NCBI GenBank assembly: GCA_014529385.2
Contig: CM043959.1
Coordinates: 7,615,026 to 7,679,025, forward strand
Direction: 5' to 3'
Length of the DNA stretch: 64,000 nucleotides
From: Adiantum capillus-veneris
Taxonomy: Eukaryota > Streptophyta > Polypodiopsida > Polypodiales > Pteridaceae
Position 1 is the first letter of the stretch; every line of letters begins with the position of its first letter. A program made the translations under genes and the position numbers. The notes beneath the pieces were generated by a model. The model was given only the letters and a program-made list of their open reading frames with translations, did not search any database and was not told the DNA's origin. Shown piece after piece: positions 36,163 to 47,241 of this stretch.

Positions 36163-36510
36163 TTGAAGATGTCGAAGACTGGTAGAACCTTGAGGTGGTT
36201 GTGTCCATCATATTGGAGTGGACATTGGCAATGCTTAAGGGATATTATTTTCCCAAAGCCTTTTCCCTGTGGAGAGGGTGAAGAAGCTCTTGCGGTGTAT
36301 TGGAACATCAAAGAAGCAAATGTTGAACCTGATAAAATTGCATTGTTATACATCATATATGCTTGTGGCAATGAAGGGTCTCCTATCATGGCCAGAAGAA
36401 TGCACAAGTTTGACGTCAATGTTGGGAACACACTTTTCGCTGCGTTTGCCAGGTTTTGGAGTGTACCAGATGCTCTCCTTATCTATAACAGAATAGTGAC
36501 ATGGAGGTAG
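36163..36510 (+). pseudogene. PPR-protein gene fragment
   Basis: The frame 36163-36510 reads (G)EEALAVYWNIKEANVEPDKI, then YACGNEGSPIMARRMH, then VGNTLFAAFARFWSVPDALL and YNRIVTW. This is the P, L and S repeat cadence of plant PLS-class pentatricopeptide proteins (consensus style: EEAL..F..M...G..PD..T, ..ACG..G....G..IH, VGN.LV.MY.K.G....A..VF..M...VVSWN). PPR proteins bind organellar RNA. Only about two repeats survive and key positions are changed, so this is a relic. Upstream and downstream parts are missing. Confidence 0.7.
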
Positions 36511-38233
36511 CAAGCTTTGCAGACCACGAGATGGACGTCAAGCCATTGTTTTATACCCCCTTTGCTCGTTTTTTGGTAGGTACCCTTATTGCATGTGAAC
36601 TACTCCTTTTATAGAGCTCGAGACACTTGCCCTTGCATTGCATGTGGAACTGCCCCTTAGGGGTGTGACTTCTCTCTCTCTCTCAACTGCCACGGGATAG
36701 CCCCCCAAGCACTAGCGATATCGCTAGTGGGGGCTTCCCCTTTTCTCTCAAAAAATGGGACCCGTAGGCGGGCATGTGGGAACCACCCCTTGGTGGGCGT
36801 AGCTGCCACGTAATCACCTGCTGACTCAAGCCACCGATGGGCGTCACCGAAGGCCGCCGCGCACAACCTCGCATCGCCATCGCCATCGCCAACCAAAATG
36901 GCCACCAATTCCCAATGGGCCACTGCGCACAGCGCCGAGGAAGCCACGCCATAGGCAGGCGCAAGGGGAGCACTCATTCCCTATGACATCCAAAAGAGGG
37001 CTCACGTTTCACCTTAAGTACCCAAAATCCGACTGCCCTTGCCTGCATGTGGGATTATCCCTAGGCAACGTGGCCTCATCCCATCACTTGCACCCTTATG
37101 GACCTCCCAAAAACATCATCACCCTCCAAAAAAAACCAACTTTTCTACATGATTTCAACCCTTCATCTTTCCCTGCTCAGTGAATAGATAGTCGAGCCAT
37201 CAAAACTTACTAGAAGCCTTCATCCCAAGCTTCGACTCCACCTGCACTGCCCGCTTTTCCACTTATGCATGATCTTGAGCGACGAGTACCAAAATTGAAA
37301 AAAAAAACATCTGGCGTCACTTTATCGCAATTGCCCCCCAACTTCCAACTGCTATAACCTTCTAATCCGAGCTCCGTTTGGCAAATAGTGACTTCTTCTC
37401 AACTCCATATGAAGTTCTCTACCTTTTCAAACCTGGTCGAACCCAAAATGATGCTCGATGGCTCGATTCCCAATGCACTAATGCGGGCACATAACCGGCC
37501 CCCATCAAAACTTCAAATGGTCATAACCTGCAATCCATAGGTCCGATCTGCAATCCAAAAATATGGGTATGCTCCATAAATCAAGCACTACGCGTCTATA
37601 CATTGACATCCACTTGGGCCACATGTCCCCAGCTGCCCTGTCTGTCGAGGATCTGCAATGCACTGCAACTTCATCAATAAAACCCCAGCTATAACCATTT
37701 CAAGAATACTCTCATTTAGCATTAACAAGAAAACTTTTGGCCCTTTTTAGTCGCATTTGGCATACGTTTAGCTTAAAGTTGGCTTGTTATCAAGCCCTGA
37801 CCACTGATCACTAAATACATAGCCTTCAAAGAAGCTTATTTTGCCTCCTTCTACTCATTTTCTCTCCATGGAAGCGGAGCTGCACGACAGCGTTGTGTGG
37901 CTGCGTTGGTCGAAAATGCCGTAAGCTGTGAAGAAGGTAGCCGCCCACAAGTAGCCATCTCACGCTTGTCCATTGGACGTGTGTGAGAGGGCCTTAAATA
38001 GCAAACAAAAACGTTACATGAAAGCTTTTTCTTTTTTTACTTGGTGAGCCCAAGGATCTTTTTTCAATTAAGGCAACCTGCAAGCATATCACAATCAAGA
38101 CGAGAAGAGACTGTGATTTTTTTATGTTTCTTAAAGTCTTTAAAAAGGCTAATGAGCAGCAGGATATTAGGGGCCATCGAGTAGCCCGTAGAAGGGGGAA
38201 GTCGAATTGGAGAAGACATAGTAGCGGCTACAA
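36511..38233. other. Intergenic DNA between PPR relics
   Basis: Includes a GC-rich stretch at 36690-36990 with a perfect 20-bp palindrome, a GCCATC run (about 36872-36890) and a short (TC)n. No supported gene. Confidence 0.5.
36710..36729. repeat. Perfect 20-bp palindrome
   Basis: CACTAGCGATATCGCTAGTG equals its own reverse complement. It is flanked by C-runs on the left and G-runs on the right, which extend the fold imperfectly. Confidence 0.9.
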
Positions 38234-38640
38234 GTGGACACACAGAAGCGACTATACAAAAGAGCAGCGAGGGCTTTTGGAAGCCTAGCAAGAGCATGTA
38301 GCTTTATGCAAGAGCCTCATATGGGTGACAAAATTCACATGGAGAAACATGTTGTGCATGGCAATGCTTTGGTTGACATGTATATCAAAATGAGCTGCCA
38401 ATACAAAAGCACATAAAGTTGTTGATGAGAACGTGTTAGTTGCAGGATATGTCGAACATGGTTGTGGGAAGAAAGATTTGTGCTATTTTTAACATAATAA
38501 AAAGGAAAGATTTTTTGCCAAATGCAATCACCTATTCTTGAAGCTTGAACTTGAAGCTTGAAGGAATGTGGCATGCGAAAACCTTACATGGATGACGAGA
38601 TACTTGATGCGATGGACAAAATTTAGATGAGATTCTTAGT
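38234..38640 (+). pseudogene. Second PPR-protein gene fragment
   Basis: Reads ARACSFMQEPHMGDKIHMEKHVVHGNALVDMYIKMSC. After a frame change it reads VDENVLVAGYVEHGCGKK and then KDFLPNAITYS. These fit consecutive PLS repeats (GKKIH...GNALVDMYIKCG...V..N.L.AGYVEHG.G..AL...PNAITY). Stops and frame shifts are frequent. It may derive from the same gene as the relic at 36163, the two separated by about 1.7 kb of unrelated DNA, or be an independent relic. Confidence 0.7.
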
Positions 38641-41036
38641 CAGGAGCTGTTGACAGTGCCTTGCAATGCAAAAAATAGAATTTTCGAACGTTCTAAGATG
38701 TTAAAGAGAAGGTTCATAGGAGAAGGGTACTAGTCCCTCTCTCTCATTCGCATTGAGTATTGGCACCCACAATGGGTTCTGGTATAGATCCCTCTTGTTG
38801 AGGGTCGCGTTGGTCTTATTTTGTAGAACCCTGCTATGCAACAGATTTTTGAATAGGTCAACACACCTATAGATTGTTGTGTTGGTGCCCTCATTGAGCT
38901 ATTGTGGGTGAAGCCGCCCAGACTCCGCAAAGCCAGAGCACATTGTTATTTTTAGAGGCTCTTGGAAGCCACTTGCTGGTCTTTTGTGTGGAGTGTTGTT
39001 GTCGGAATGTGTGCAGTCTAGCTGGGAAGGTGCAAAACCTCTGGCTGTGAGAAATCGTGATGAGAATCACAAACACTTTGTGAAAAAGTGTTTATGGAAA
39101 ATTACCAACCCTCTTCCTAAAGATAGCTGAAAACTTAGTGTTTTTAATTGCTCTTTGCTATCATGCTTGGAATCTGCTTGTTTTTGTAGGCGAGTTTGCG
39201 ATGAAAGGGTCACCAATTTACATTCAATTTAACTTAAAAAGAGCAATTAAAGACACTAAAGTTTCAGCCATGAAACCTCGATTCTCATACAAGCACAAAT
39301 CCCAATCAAAACCCAAACCTCTTTCATGGAATCATGTAGCCTCGTCGTCAATTACATAGTCGTAACATCAAACAATTGAAAGGAATACACGCGATTCCAC
39401 CTTCACGATGATCATTTTTTGATTATGCAGAGATTTAAGAGCTTCTAAATTGAAGCCCACACACCATTTTGATAAGGGGAAACTCTAATTCACTCCCTCA
39501 CAAGCTCAGATACAAGATTGCGAAGAGGTGGGACTGCACTACACATGATTGAGCAACCATGGAAGCAATTGCACAACAACAGTAAATAATTGCAGGTTTT
39601 TTCACTAAAAAGAAGCCCTCTCCCTCTTTCCCACAGCATTTTCAGCTGATGTGTTAATTTTTGGGCCATTTTTCTACACTGGACTAAAACTAGGTCATTT
39701 TAAGCTCATTTTTTATGTTAAAAATGTCATTTTTTATGTGAAAAATCCCAAACGGAGTCAAAAAAATCCCTAAATTTTTGGGATCACTCGCATGAGCATA
39801 AAAAGCATAGATATGCATCATTTTCATCACTATTCCATTTTGGATCACTTTTCATATGCAATTCTGCAACGATGTTTGTTAGTTGCTAGTTTCGATAGTT
39901 TTTGCCCGCATCCATCTTTGTAGGCGAGATGAGTGTGCCACCATGAAACGCTTGAAATATGTACATCACAAAACCAATTAGGCATCTTATCAAGTAGAAA
40001 AAACACACAAGGGTCCACATCTAGGGCTACGACTCCCCAGATAGGTATGTACATGATAGTGACCGTGGTAGCCGCTCTAGTATATATCACACTATGTACA
40101 TTATTGTTTTTATCCCCATGCATTAAGAAGTATCAAAAGTGAGGTGAATGTTCTTATTTATTATTATGTACATGCCCCGGCACGACATTGTTCTCTTTTA
40201 TGTACGCCATTTGCTAGAGAGCTCATAATCAGACTTTGTTTCCGATTATAGAGCCTCACATTGGTGCAGTGAGTTGAGGTTACGAGATCCTCTCTTGCCC
40301 CATATTTATATTGTATCAGATTTCAGGTGTTGCCGGCCACTATAGACTCGGCCATAGTGTTGTTTTAAGGCAGTTGGTTTTGAGATCCATGCAAGGGACC
40401 TAACATTTTTACTTGGCTAAGGTGAAGGCATTGTCAGCACAACATACGTCAAGTTTTGGGTTGTGAGGCATGCAAGTCTAAGCATAGCGATGTTAGCAGA
40501 GATCCAATATGGAGCATCGACGGTGACGAACATGGAATAATGAAGGAAACAATGTTAAAGGAAGTCGACGAGTAGCTTCAAAAACAAAAATCCAACGAGC
40601 TGCAAAAAAAGTGAACACAGATATCTTTTTAGATGAGGTAGCGAGCATAGATGAACCGCGCATCGAGCGTGGTCAGAGCACCCTTCACATTCGACTTCCT
40701 TACTAAGGAATTCACAATGCATTCAGCTTAACTTTCAAGCAAGTCAACCTCAAGTCAGTTACAGAATCTGTAGAGCATGGAGTGTTGACTTCAAGAGACT
40801 TGATTACCACTAAGGAGATTAAGCATTGACTTGGAAGAGGCATTGAGTCTTCTAAGAAGCATGACAATGATAACAGAGAGATCAAAATAGGAGCAACCGA
40901 GGTGCAGCCATGACTCCAACTTGACAGCACTACAAGGTCCGTTATCTGCATCCAATTCTACATACCTATGTGTTTGCTTGGCGCAAAATATAAATTCTAC
41001 AGGACACGACACGTCTTCTGTTTCTTATAATTTTTA
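38641..41036. other. Intergenic DNA, no gene seen
   Basis: No ORF here shows a family motif. At about 40255-40280 a TATAGAGCCTCACATTGGTGCAG context resembles the junction of an LTR end and primer site, but no matching second LTR was found. Confidence 0.4.
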
Positions 41037-41041
41037 GAGAG

Positions 41042-44000
41042 TGTTACCATATACATGTGGTAGTGATGTGTGTGAACACACTAGGACTGCCGGGGCATTT
41101 TTTCCCTCTTTAGGAGGTTTTTTTCCCCGAGCATTGTATATATGCCCATCACTCTAGGGCTATCAATCTTTCCATTGCACACTAACTAATACACTCTCTA
41201 TTGTGTGCCTTGAGCTTCTTTCATCTTCTCCAAGCTGTGTGTGTTTCTCTGTAATCCTATTCCAACAATTGGTATTAGAGAAGGTTACGTCCTCCCGGGC
41301 TTAGTCGCCAGCTACTCCAGCACACGCCTCCTCACTTTCTCCGATTACAGTGAGATTTGGCAAGCTTCGCAGGTCGACAAAAATTTTGGGCTGGCTCGTA
41401 CAGCTCAATCTGCTCACATTTTTTATTCGGGCTCATTTCGGACTCCATTTCCACTACAGAGGCAGGTCTGCACAGGCTATTTCGTCATTTTGTGCAGAAT
41501 TTCTGTCAGTGCCATTTTTTGCATAACACGTACCTTATAGTCTTCTACGGTTTGTGCTATATAGCACGTGTTGTTCCCGCTTTGTTTCTCCTCTTTTCGG
41601 GCAGTTTTCGCATCAGGTGCAGCATTTACCATGGCGAACAACAACACGGATGTGTTCAAGATGTTTGCCGTTGAGGCGGGTTGGATGGGGACAATTACCC
41701 TATGCGGTCTTACATGATGCAACATGTTCTTGTGTCAAAGGGCGTTTAGAATATTGTGCATGGCATTGATGTACATCCTGGTTCTGAGGATGCAAGCGCT
41801 GTTGAGGATGTTGCAAGTTTTGCTGCAAGAATTGCTACTATTAGAGTTGTTTTGCCTACGGCAGAACAAGCTCGTTGGGATGTAAAGGATGCGCAGGCTC
41901 ATCCATTGATTGCGTTGTCTGTGAAGCGCACCATTGTTCCTCACATCCGTTCAGCAAAATCTGCAAAACAGGCTTGGGATATTTTGGTTGATCTTTATGC
42001 AAGTCCCAATGAGGCTAAAATTGCTTTGCTGTGTAAAGAGCTCAAGTCGAAGATTATGCATGAGGAAGATGATATGGACACTTTCCTTGCTAGTGTCAAG
42101 GATATCAAATGAGCAACTTAGTTTTGCAGGTGAAGTCATTTCAGACAGTGCCCTTGTGCAGACTGTCCTTGATGCCTTACCAGATTCTTACCAGACTTTT
42201 GCTAGTACTTGGAGACTTATGACCCTAGGAAATCCAAAAGTTGTCAAGTTTGATGCATTATGCACATTGTTGTTGCAAGAGTCACTTTCCAGAAAATACA
42301 GGACTAGACAGCGTGCAGTTGAATAGGCTTTTATTGCTTCTCAAAGAAAGGGTGGTAACAGCAATGCAGCCACTTCTTATGGTTCTACTATGAGTGGCAA
42401 AACTTTTGTTCCCAATGCTTTTGTTGGCAGCACATCGTTGGGCAATTCTGGTGACAAGGGCAAAAAGAAGATGTGTTGCCATTATTGTAAAGCTAATGAT
42501 CACTTGATCAAGTTGTGTCCTAAGTTGAAGGCCAAAGAGGCTAAGAAGAAAGAGGGTGGTTCCACTGCAAATGCTGGTTCCACTACAAATGCAGCCATTG
42601 TTGAGTCTTCTGTGAAAGGAGATTGTGTTGTTGATGTTCATGCAGAATGGGATTTTAGTGCAGAGTGCACTTACAATCCTATTGTCCATGATGCATGCAT
42701 GCCAGTTGCTGCAGATTCACATGTATGGTACTTTGTGAAGGTTGTATTTTGGGTAAGATACAGCGTTCTAAGTTTCCAAAGGATGGTTCAGTTCGGGCCA
42801 CATGCAGGTTGCAGCTTGTGCATAGTGATGTTTGTGGGCCCATGCAAACTCCGTCCTTGGGCAATTACCTTTACTTCGTGACTTTCATTGATGATTACTC
42901 CAAGCATGCATGGGTATTTTCGCTTAAAGCAAAGTCCGAAGTTTTTATGTGCTTCAAACAATTTCTGGCTATGGTTGAAAATGTCTCGAAATGTACTATG
43001 GGCACCCTCCGTTCCAATCGAGGGGAGGAGTATATGTCTCATGAATTCAATGCATTTTTGGCTAGTCGTGGGATAAAACACCAATGTACAGTGGCTTATA
43101 CACCTCAGCAAAATGGTGTTGTTGAGAGGAAAAACAGGTCACTTACGGAAATGGCACGATGTATGGTCGAAAGTCAAGCTTTGCCGTTTTCTTTTTGGCT
43201 TGAGGCCATCATGTGTGCCACTTATGTACTAAACAGGTGTCCTACGAAGCATGGCATGATAGAAAGCCTTCTATTGAGCACATGCGTGTTTTTGGATGTT
43301 TGGCATATGCTTTGGTGCCACAAATATAGCGCAGAAAATTGGATGATAAGGCTGTCAAATGTATTTTTGTTCGTTATAGTGCTGAAAGCAAAGGTTACAG
43401 GTTGTATCATCCGCAAACAAAACGAATTTTGTTTTCACGAGATGTAGTGTTTGTGGAAGATTATGTTCAGTCCTTGCTGTCATGTACTAGAGACAGTAAT
43501 GTAAGCTCACAGGACATTTATGACACCTTGTTGCCTCTTTTCAATGGTGGAAATACGAATGTAAGTTCCAATGAGGCAAATGTACAGCCTATGGGGGTTT
43601 CTAAAAATGTTCCAGATCCGTCTGTTACTGAAGCAGATGTACATGATGTACTTGATGAGGAAAGGGCTTAAAATGAGCAGGCTAGAGGTATGCCAAAATG
43701 GCTGGTGCACACTTTGCGTGACAATAAATTGTTTGCACCTTTGTCTAGTCGTACTCGTTCAGGCTCTCGCCATGCATCTTATGCATCAGATTCTTATGCT
43801 TTGGCTGTGTCTAGCTTACATGATGTTGAGGAGCCTCTGTCTTTTGATGAACCACAGAAATCAAAAAATTGGATGGCTGCCATGCAATCGGAATATGATG
43901 CACTTATAGAAAATGGCACATGGACTTTATGTGTTTTGCCTCCTGGGAAAAAGGCCATTGGTACGAAGTGGGTTTACAAGTTGAAACGCAAGCCGGATGG

Positions 44001-45669
44001 TGAGATCGATCGCCATAAGGCTCGACTTGTTGCAAAGGGTTATGCACAGGAAAAAAGCATAGATTATGAAGAGACTTTTGCTTCCACTTGTCGTATGACT
44101 ACTGTGCGTTTTCTATGTGCATTGGTAGCTCATTTTGGTTGGGATGTACATCAATCAAACATTGTTACTGCTTTCTTAAGTGGTGATATATTTGAGGAAG
44201 TTTATGTAACGTAGCCTCGCGGTTTTGTCAAGAAAGGACAAGAGGACAAAGTGTGCAAATGTAAGAAAGCTTTGTATGGGTTGAAGCAATCTTCTTGTGC
44301 TGGGTATGAGAAAGCTGATACTTATTTGGTCAAACAAAGATTTCGTAACAGTCCAACAGAAAGCACATTGTATGTAAAGCGTGAGGGTGATGTACTTCTC
44401 ATTGTGGTTCTTTATGCAGATGATTTGCTGGCCACTGGACCAAATGAGAGACATATTGTTGAATTTAAGGCTGATTTGAATGCTACTTTCAAGATGAAAG
44501 ATTTGGGGTTGCTGCATCATTATTTGGGCATACAGTTTAAACAATGTGATGGTGGTATTACCTTGTGTCAGAAAAGTTACATAGAGACATCGCTATGTAA
44601 GTTTGGACTTGAGGATTGCAAACCTATTGCCACTCCCATGGAAACACGTTTGAAGTTGAGTCTACATGATGCTAGCGATCCTGCTGTTGTCACTCTTTAC
44701 CAAACTGCTGTAGGCTGCCTCATTTATGTATGCAACACGAGGCAAGATATTCAGTTTGCAGTCTCACAGGTCAACAGATTTATGCATAGCACAGGGTCTA
44801 AGAATTGGCAGGCTGTCAAGAGGATTTTTCGCTACCTTAGTGGCACTTTGCATCTTGGCTTTTTTTATCCCAAGGGGGGATCATTGCCGCCAGACTTACA
44901 TGCTTTTTCGGACTCAGATTGGACTGGTTGTTTTGACACGCGAGTGTCCACAATTGGTTTTTGTTTCATGCTTGGCAGTTCATGTATATCATGGTTGAGC
45001 AAAAAGCAACCTATTGTGGCCACTTCGAGTTGTGAGGCTAAGTACAGGGCAGTCAGTCTTCACAGCTACAGTTGAGTGTGTATGGCTCAGACGCCTTATG
45101 GTCTATTTGGGTGTTGGACGAGACATTGCCAACAATATCTACACTGACAGTCAGAGCGCATTGGCAGTTGCGAGGAACCCAAATTTTCATGCTCGCACAA
45201 AGCACATTGAGGTACATTATCACTATGTTAGGGAGAGGCTCTCAGCAGGAGAGATCAGCTTGCTTATGTGCCAACACAGAACAACCTTACAGATCTTTTC
45301 ACAAAGACATTGTCTCGTGAGAAGCTTGAAGCTTTCCGCAAAGCTTTGGGCTTACTCCCCTTTGTGGACTGATCATGTCCTCGGGACACGGCACTTCCCT
45401 TCACTCATGTGCTAGCTCTCGTTCACCGCATTACTCCAGGGGGGGATTTGTTACCATACACATGTGGTAGTGATGTGTGTAAACACACTAAGACCACTAG
45501 GGCTAATTTTTCCTCTTTAGGAGGTTTTTTTTCGAGCATTGTAAATACGCCCATCACTCTAGGGTTATCTATCTTTCCATTGCACACTAACACACTCTCT
45601 ATTGTATGCCTTGAACTTCTTTCGTTTTCTCCAAGCTGTGTGCGTTTCTCTACAACCCTAATTCCAACA
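41042..45669 (+). mobile_element. Copia-2: older, internally deleted relative of copia-1
   Basis: LTRs at 41042-41267 (226 bp) and 45449-45669 (221 bp) begin TGTTACCAT and end CCAACA, as in copia-1, but differ from each other at roughly 25 positions plus small indels. The primer site is TTGGTATTAGAG and the polypurine tract CCAGGGGGGGATT. Flanking 5-mers are GAGAG (left) and AAGAG (right), an imperfect target duplication. It lies about 12 kb from copia-1 in the opposite orientation, so the pair forms a large inverted repeat. Confidence 0.92.
41631..45420 (+). pseudogene. Copia-2 gag-pol polyprotein, multiply broken
   Basis: ATG at 41631 matches the copia-1 start, and a one-base change near 41670 shifts the frame. 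A Trp codon has become TAG (41747-41749). Gag with the CCHC knuckle (CHYCKANDHLIKLC) follows. At 42732-42735 a 517-bp deletion relative to copia-1 joins the protease region (VWYF) to CEGCILGK, removing the protease active site and most of GAG-pre-integrase. A second deletion of 28 bp at about 43246 shifts the frame in the integrase. A Gln codon has become TAG at 44212-44214. The reverse transcriptase (YADD in place of YVDD) and RNase H (SDSDWTGC, DSQSAL) are readable to about 45400. It cannot encode a working element. Confidence 0.9.
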
Positions 45670-45674
45670 AAGAG

Positions 45675-46774
45675 GGGTTCACTATGTATAAATTATGTAT
45701 ATCACATGCGTTGAGAAAAAATTTCAAAAGTCTTTATCTGCGAGTTTTAGAGAAATAAAGCACCCTTTTTCTATTCAATTTATAAACTTTTTTACCAATT
45801 CTATTTTACGAATCCCTTCTATATGTGTGAATGTGAAAAAAAATAGAATTAATCAACTCCTACTACACTCACATGATAGTCACATAAATATAGTGCAACT
45901 CACTACCATACTTTTGTATGGCACTTTTGCATGACATAAACTTTACATTTAACATCTTCACTTTACACAACTGTAAAATGAGATTATTTAACTATTCACA
46001 TTACTTTTGTGTAGCTTGACACAAATATTGTCATCTGCCTTGGACAATTGGACGACACCCGTACACAATTATTAGGTCGATAGTGCAATTCAATTTTTAT
46101 GGTTTGTTGATGCTTTTTATGATTTTTGAGTTTACCAATGCTTACTTAAGTTTAGTTTAGCTACATGTTTTTCTCGCTAGTATATGTTCAATCTCAATCA
46201 TATCTATATATCAAATAGAGACACTTCTTTCCTCATAGTTGAGCAATAGAGGTAACCTATCATCACATATGCAATTCACTTTAAACGTTCGTCAATGCAC
46301 TTTGTACTTGTTTACTTCAATGCTAGATGCTTAATGTCAACCTCTGTATTTCTTGTTAGATGCTAGATGATTGATGTCAACCTACGTATGTCTTGTTCTA
46401 GATATTCTATAGCAACGCCCACTGAGCAAGACTAGGTGCTTTTTAAGTGCATGTTTACTTTTTTTTGGCTTATGTGGATGGCGCAGATTGCCTCCCTGGG
46501 GACTTTTTTTAATACCCCTTGGTAAATATTCCTCCACACGCAAGCAATGTTGTCCACCGTCCAGACTTCGATTGAAATCCGAGGGAGTAGCATTGACCTT
46601 GTCTAGGGACATATTCAGACGGCTCTCTCATTCTATGAGAATTCAGCTATGCAGTGTTAGCGTTCCATGGAATCACTTAAGACGCTGTGCACATGTCCAA
46701 AATCTTCCACCGCGTGCCTCACAATAACCCACTGAACAGCTCTTCGTAGCTCCTGACAATTCCCTCAGAGAGAG

Positions 46775-46825
<51 letters not shown>

Positions 46826-47241
46826 AGATCAAGACCCATTGAACATTGAATCAAGAGATATTTCTGATTCTCTTTTTCCCAGCAGTCAATCTGCGCTGGA
46901 CAGATTACAGCATACATGCAGGAATTCAGGCTTTCACATTTGACATTGAAAGTATGTCAAATGTGAGGTGAACCGGCTTGACTTGGCCAACCATTGCGAC
47001 AGAAACTTTATCACGAGAGCAGCGGCTCTGCCATCAATATGGGACTTTCACCGTAAGTGATTCTTTGGTTAATCGTCTCGTTTTTTAGTAGGCTTCCTCA
47101 GCTGTGAAAAATAACATGCACCCTTTCGATTAGTGGTACGACCTTTCACCACTTCAAACATCATATCAATTGGCACCCTTGGATCTCATCATAAATTCAA
47201 GCCTCGGTTTGGATTGACATTGGCAAGAAGAAAACACTGAA
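45675..47241. other. Intergenic DNA, including the 3' flank of the NPK1/ANP-like gene
   Basis: No supported gene. 46430-46730 is moderately GC-rich with an open plus-strand frame lacking family motifs. Transcript end signals of the minus-strand kinase gene should lie below 47241 but cannot be fixed by eye. Confidence 0.5.
46774..46820. repeat. (AC)n(AG)n compound microsatellite
   Basis: About 7 AC units followed by about 16 AG units. Confidence 0.95.

Noticed and set aside
36657-36977. Ala/Arg-rich minus-strand ORFs in a GC-rich stretch
   Set aside because: Two overlapping frames are open for compositional reasons. No domain.
40255-40285. LTR end plus primer binding site (CCTCACA then TTGGTGCAGTG)
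   Set aside because: Suggestive wording only. No partner LTR, polypurine tract or coding region was found nearby.
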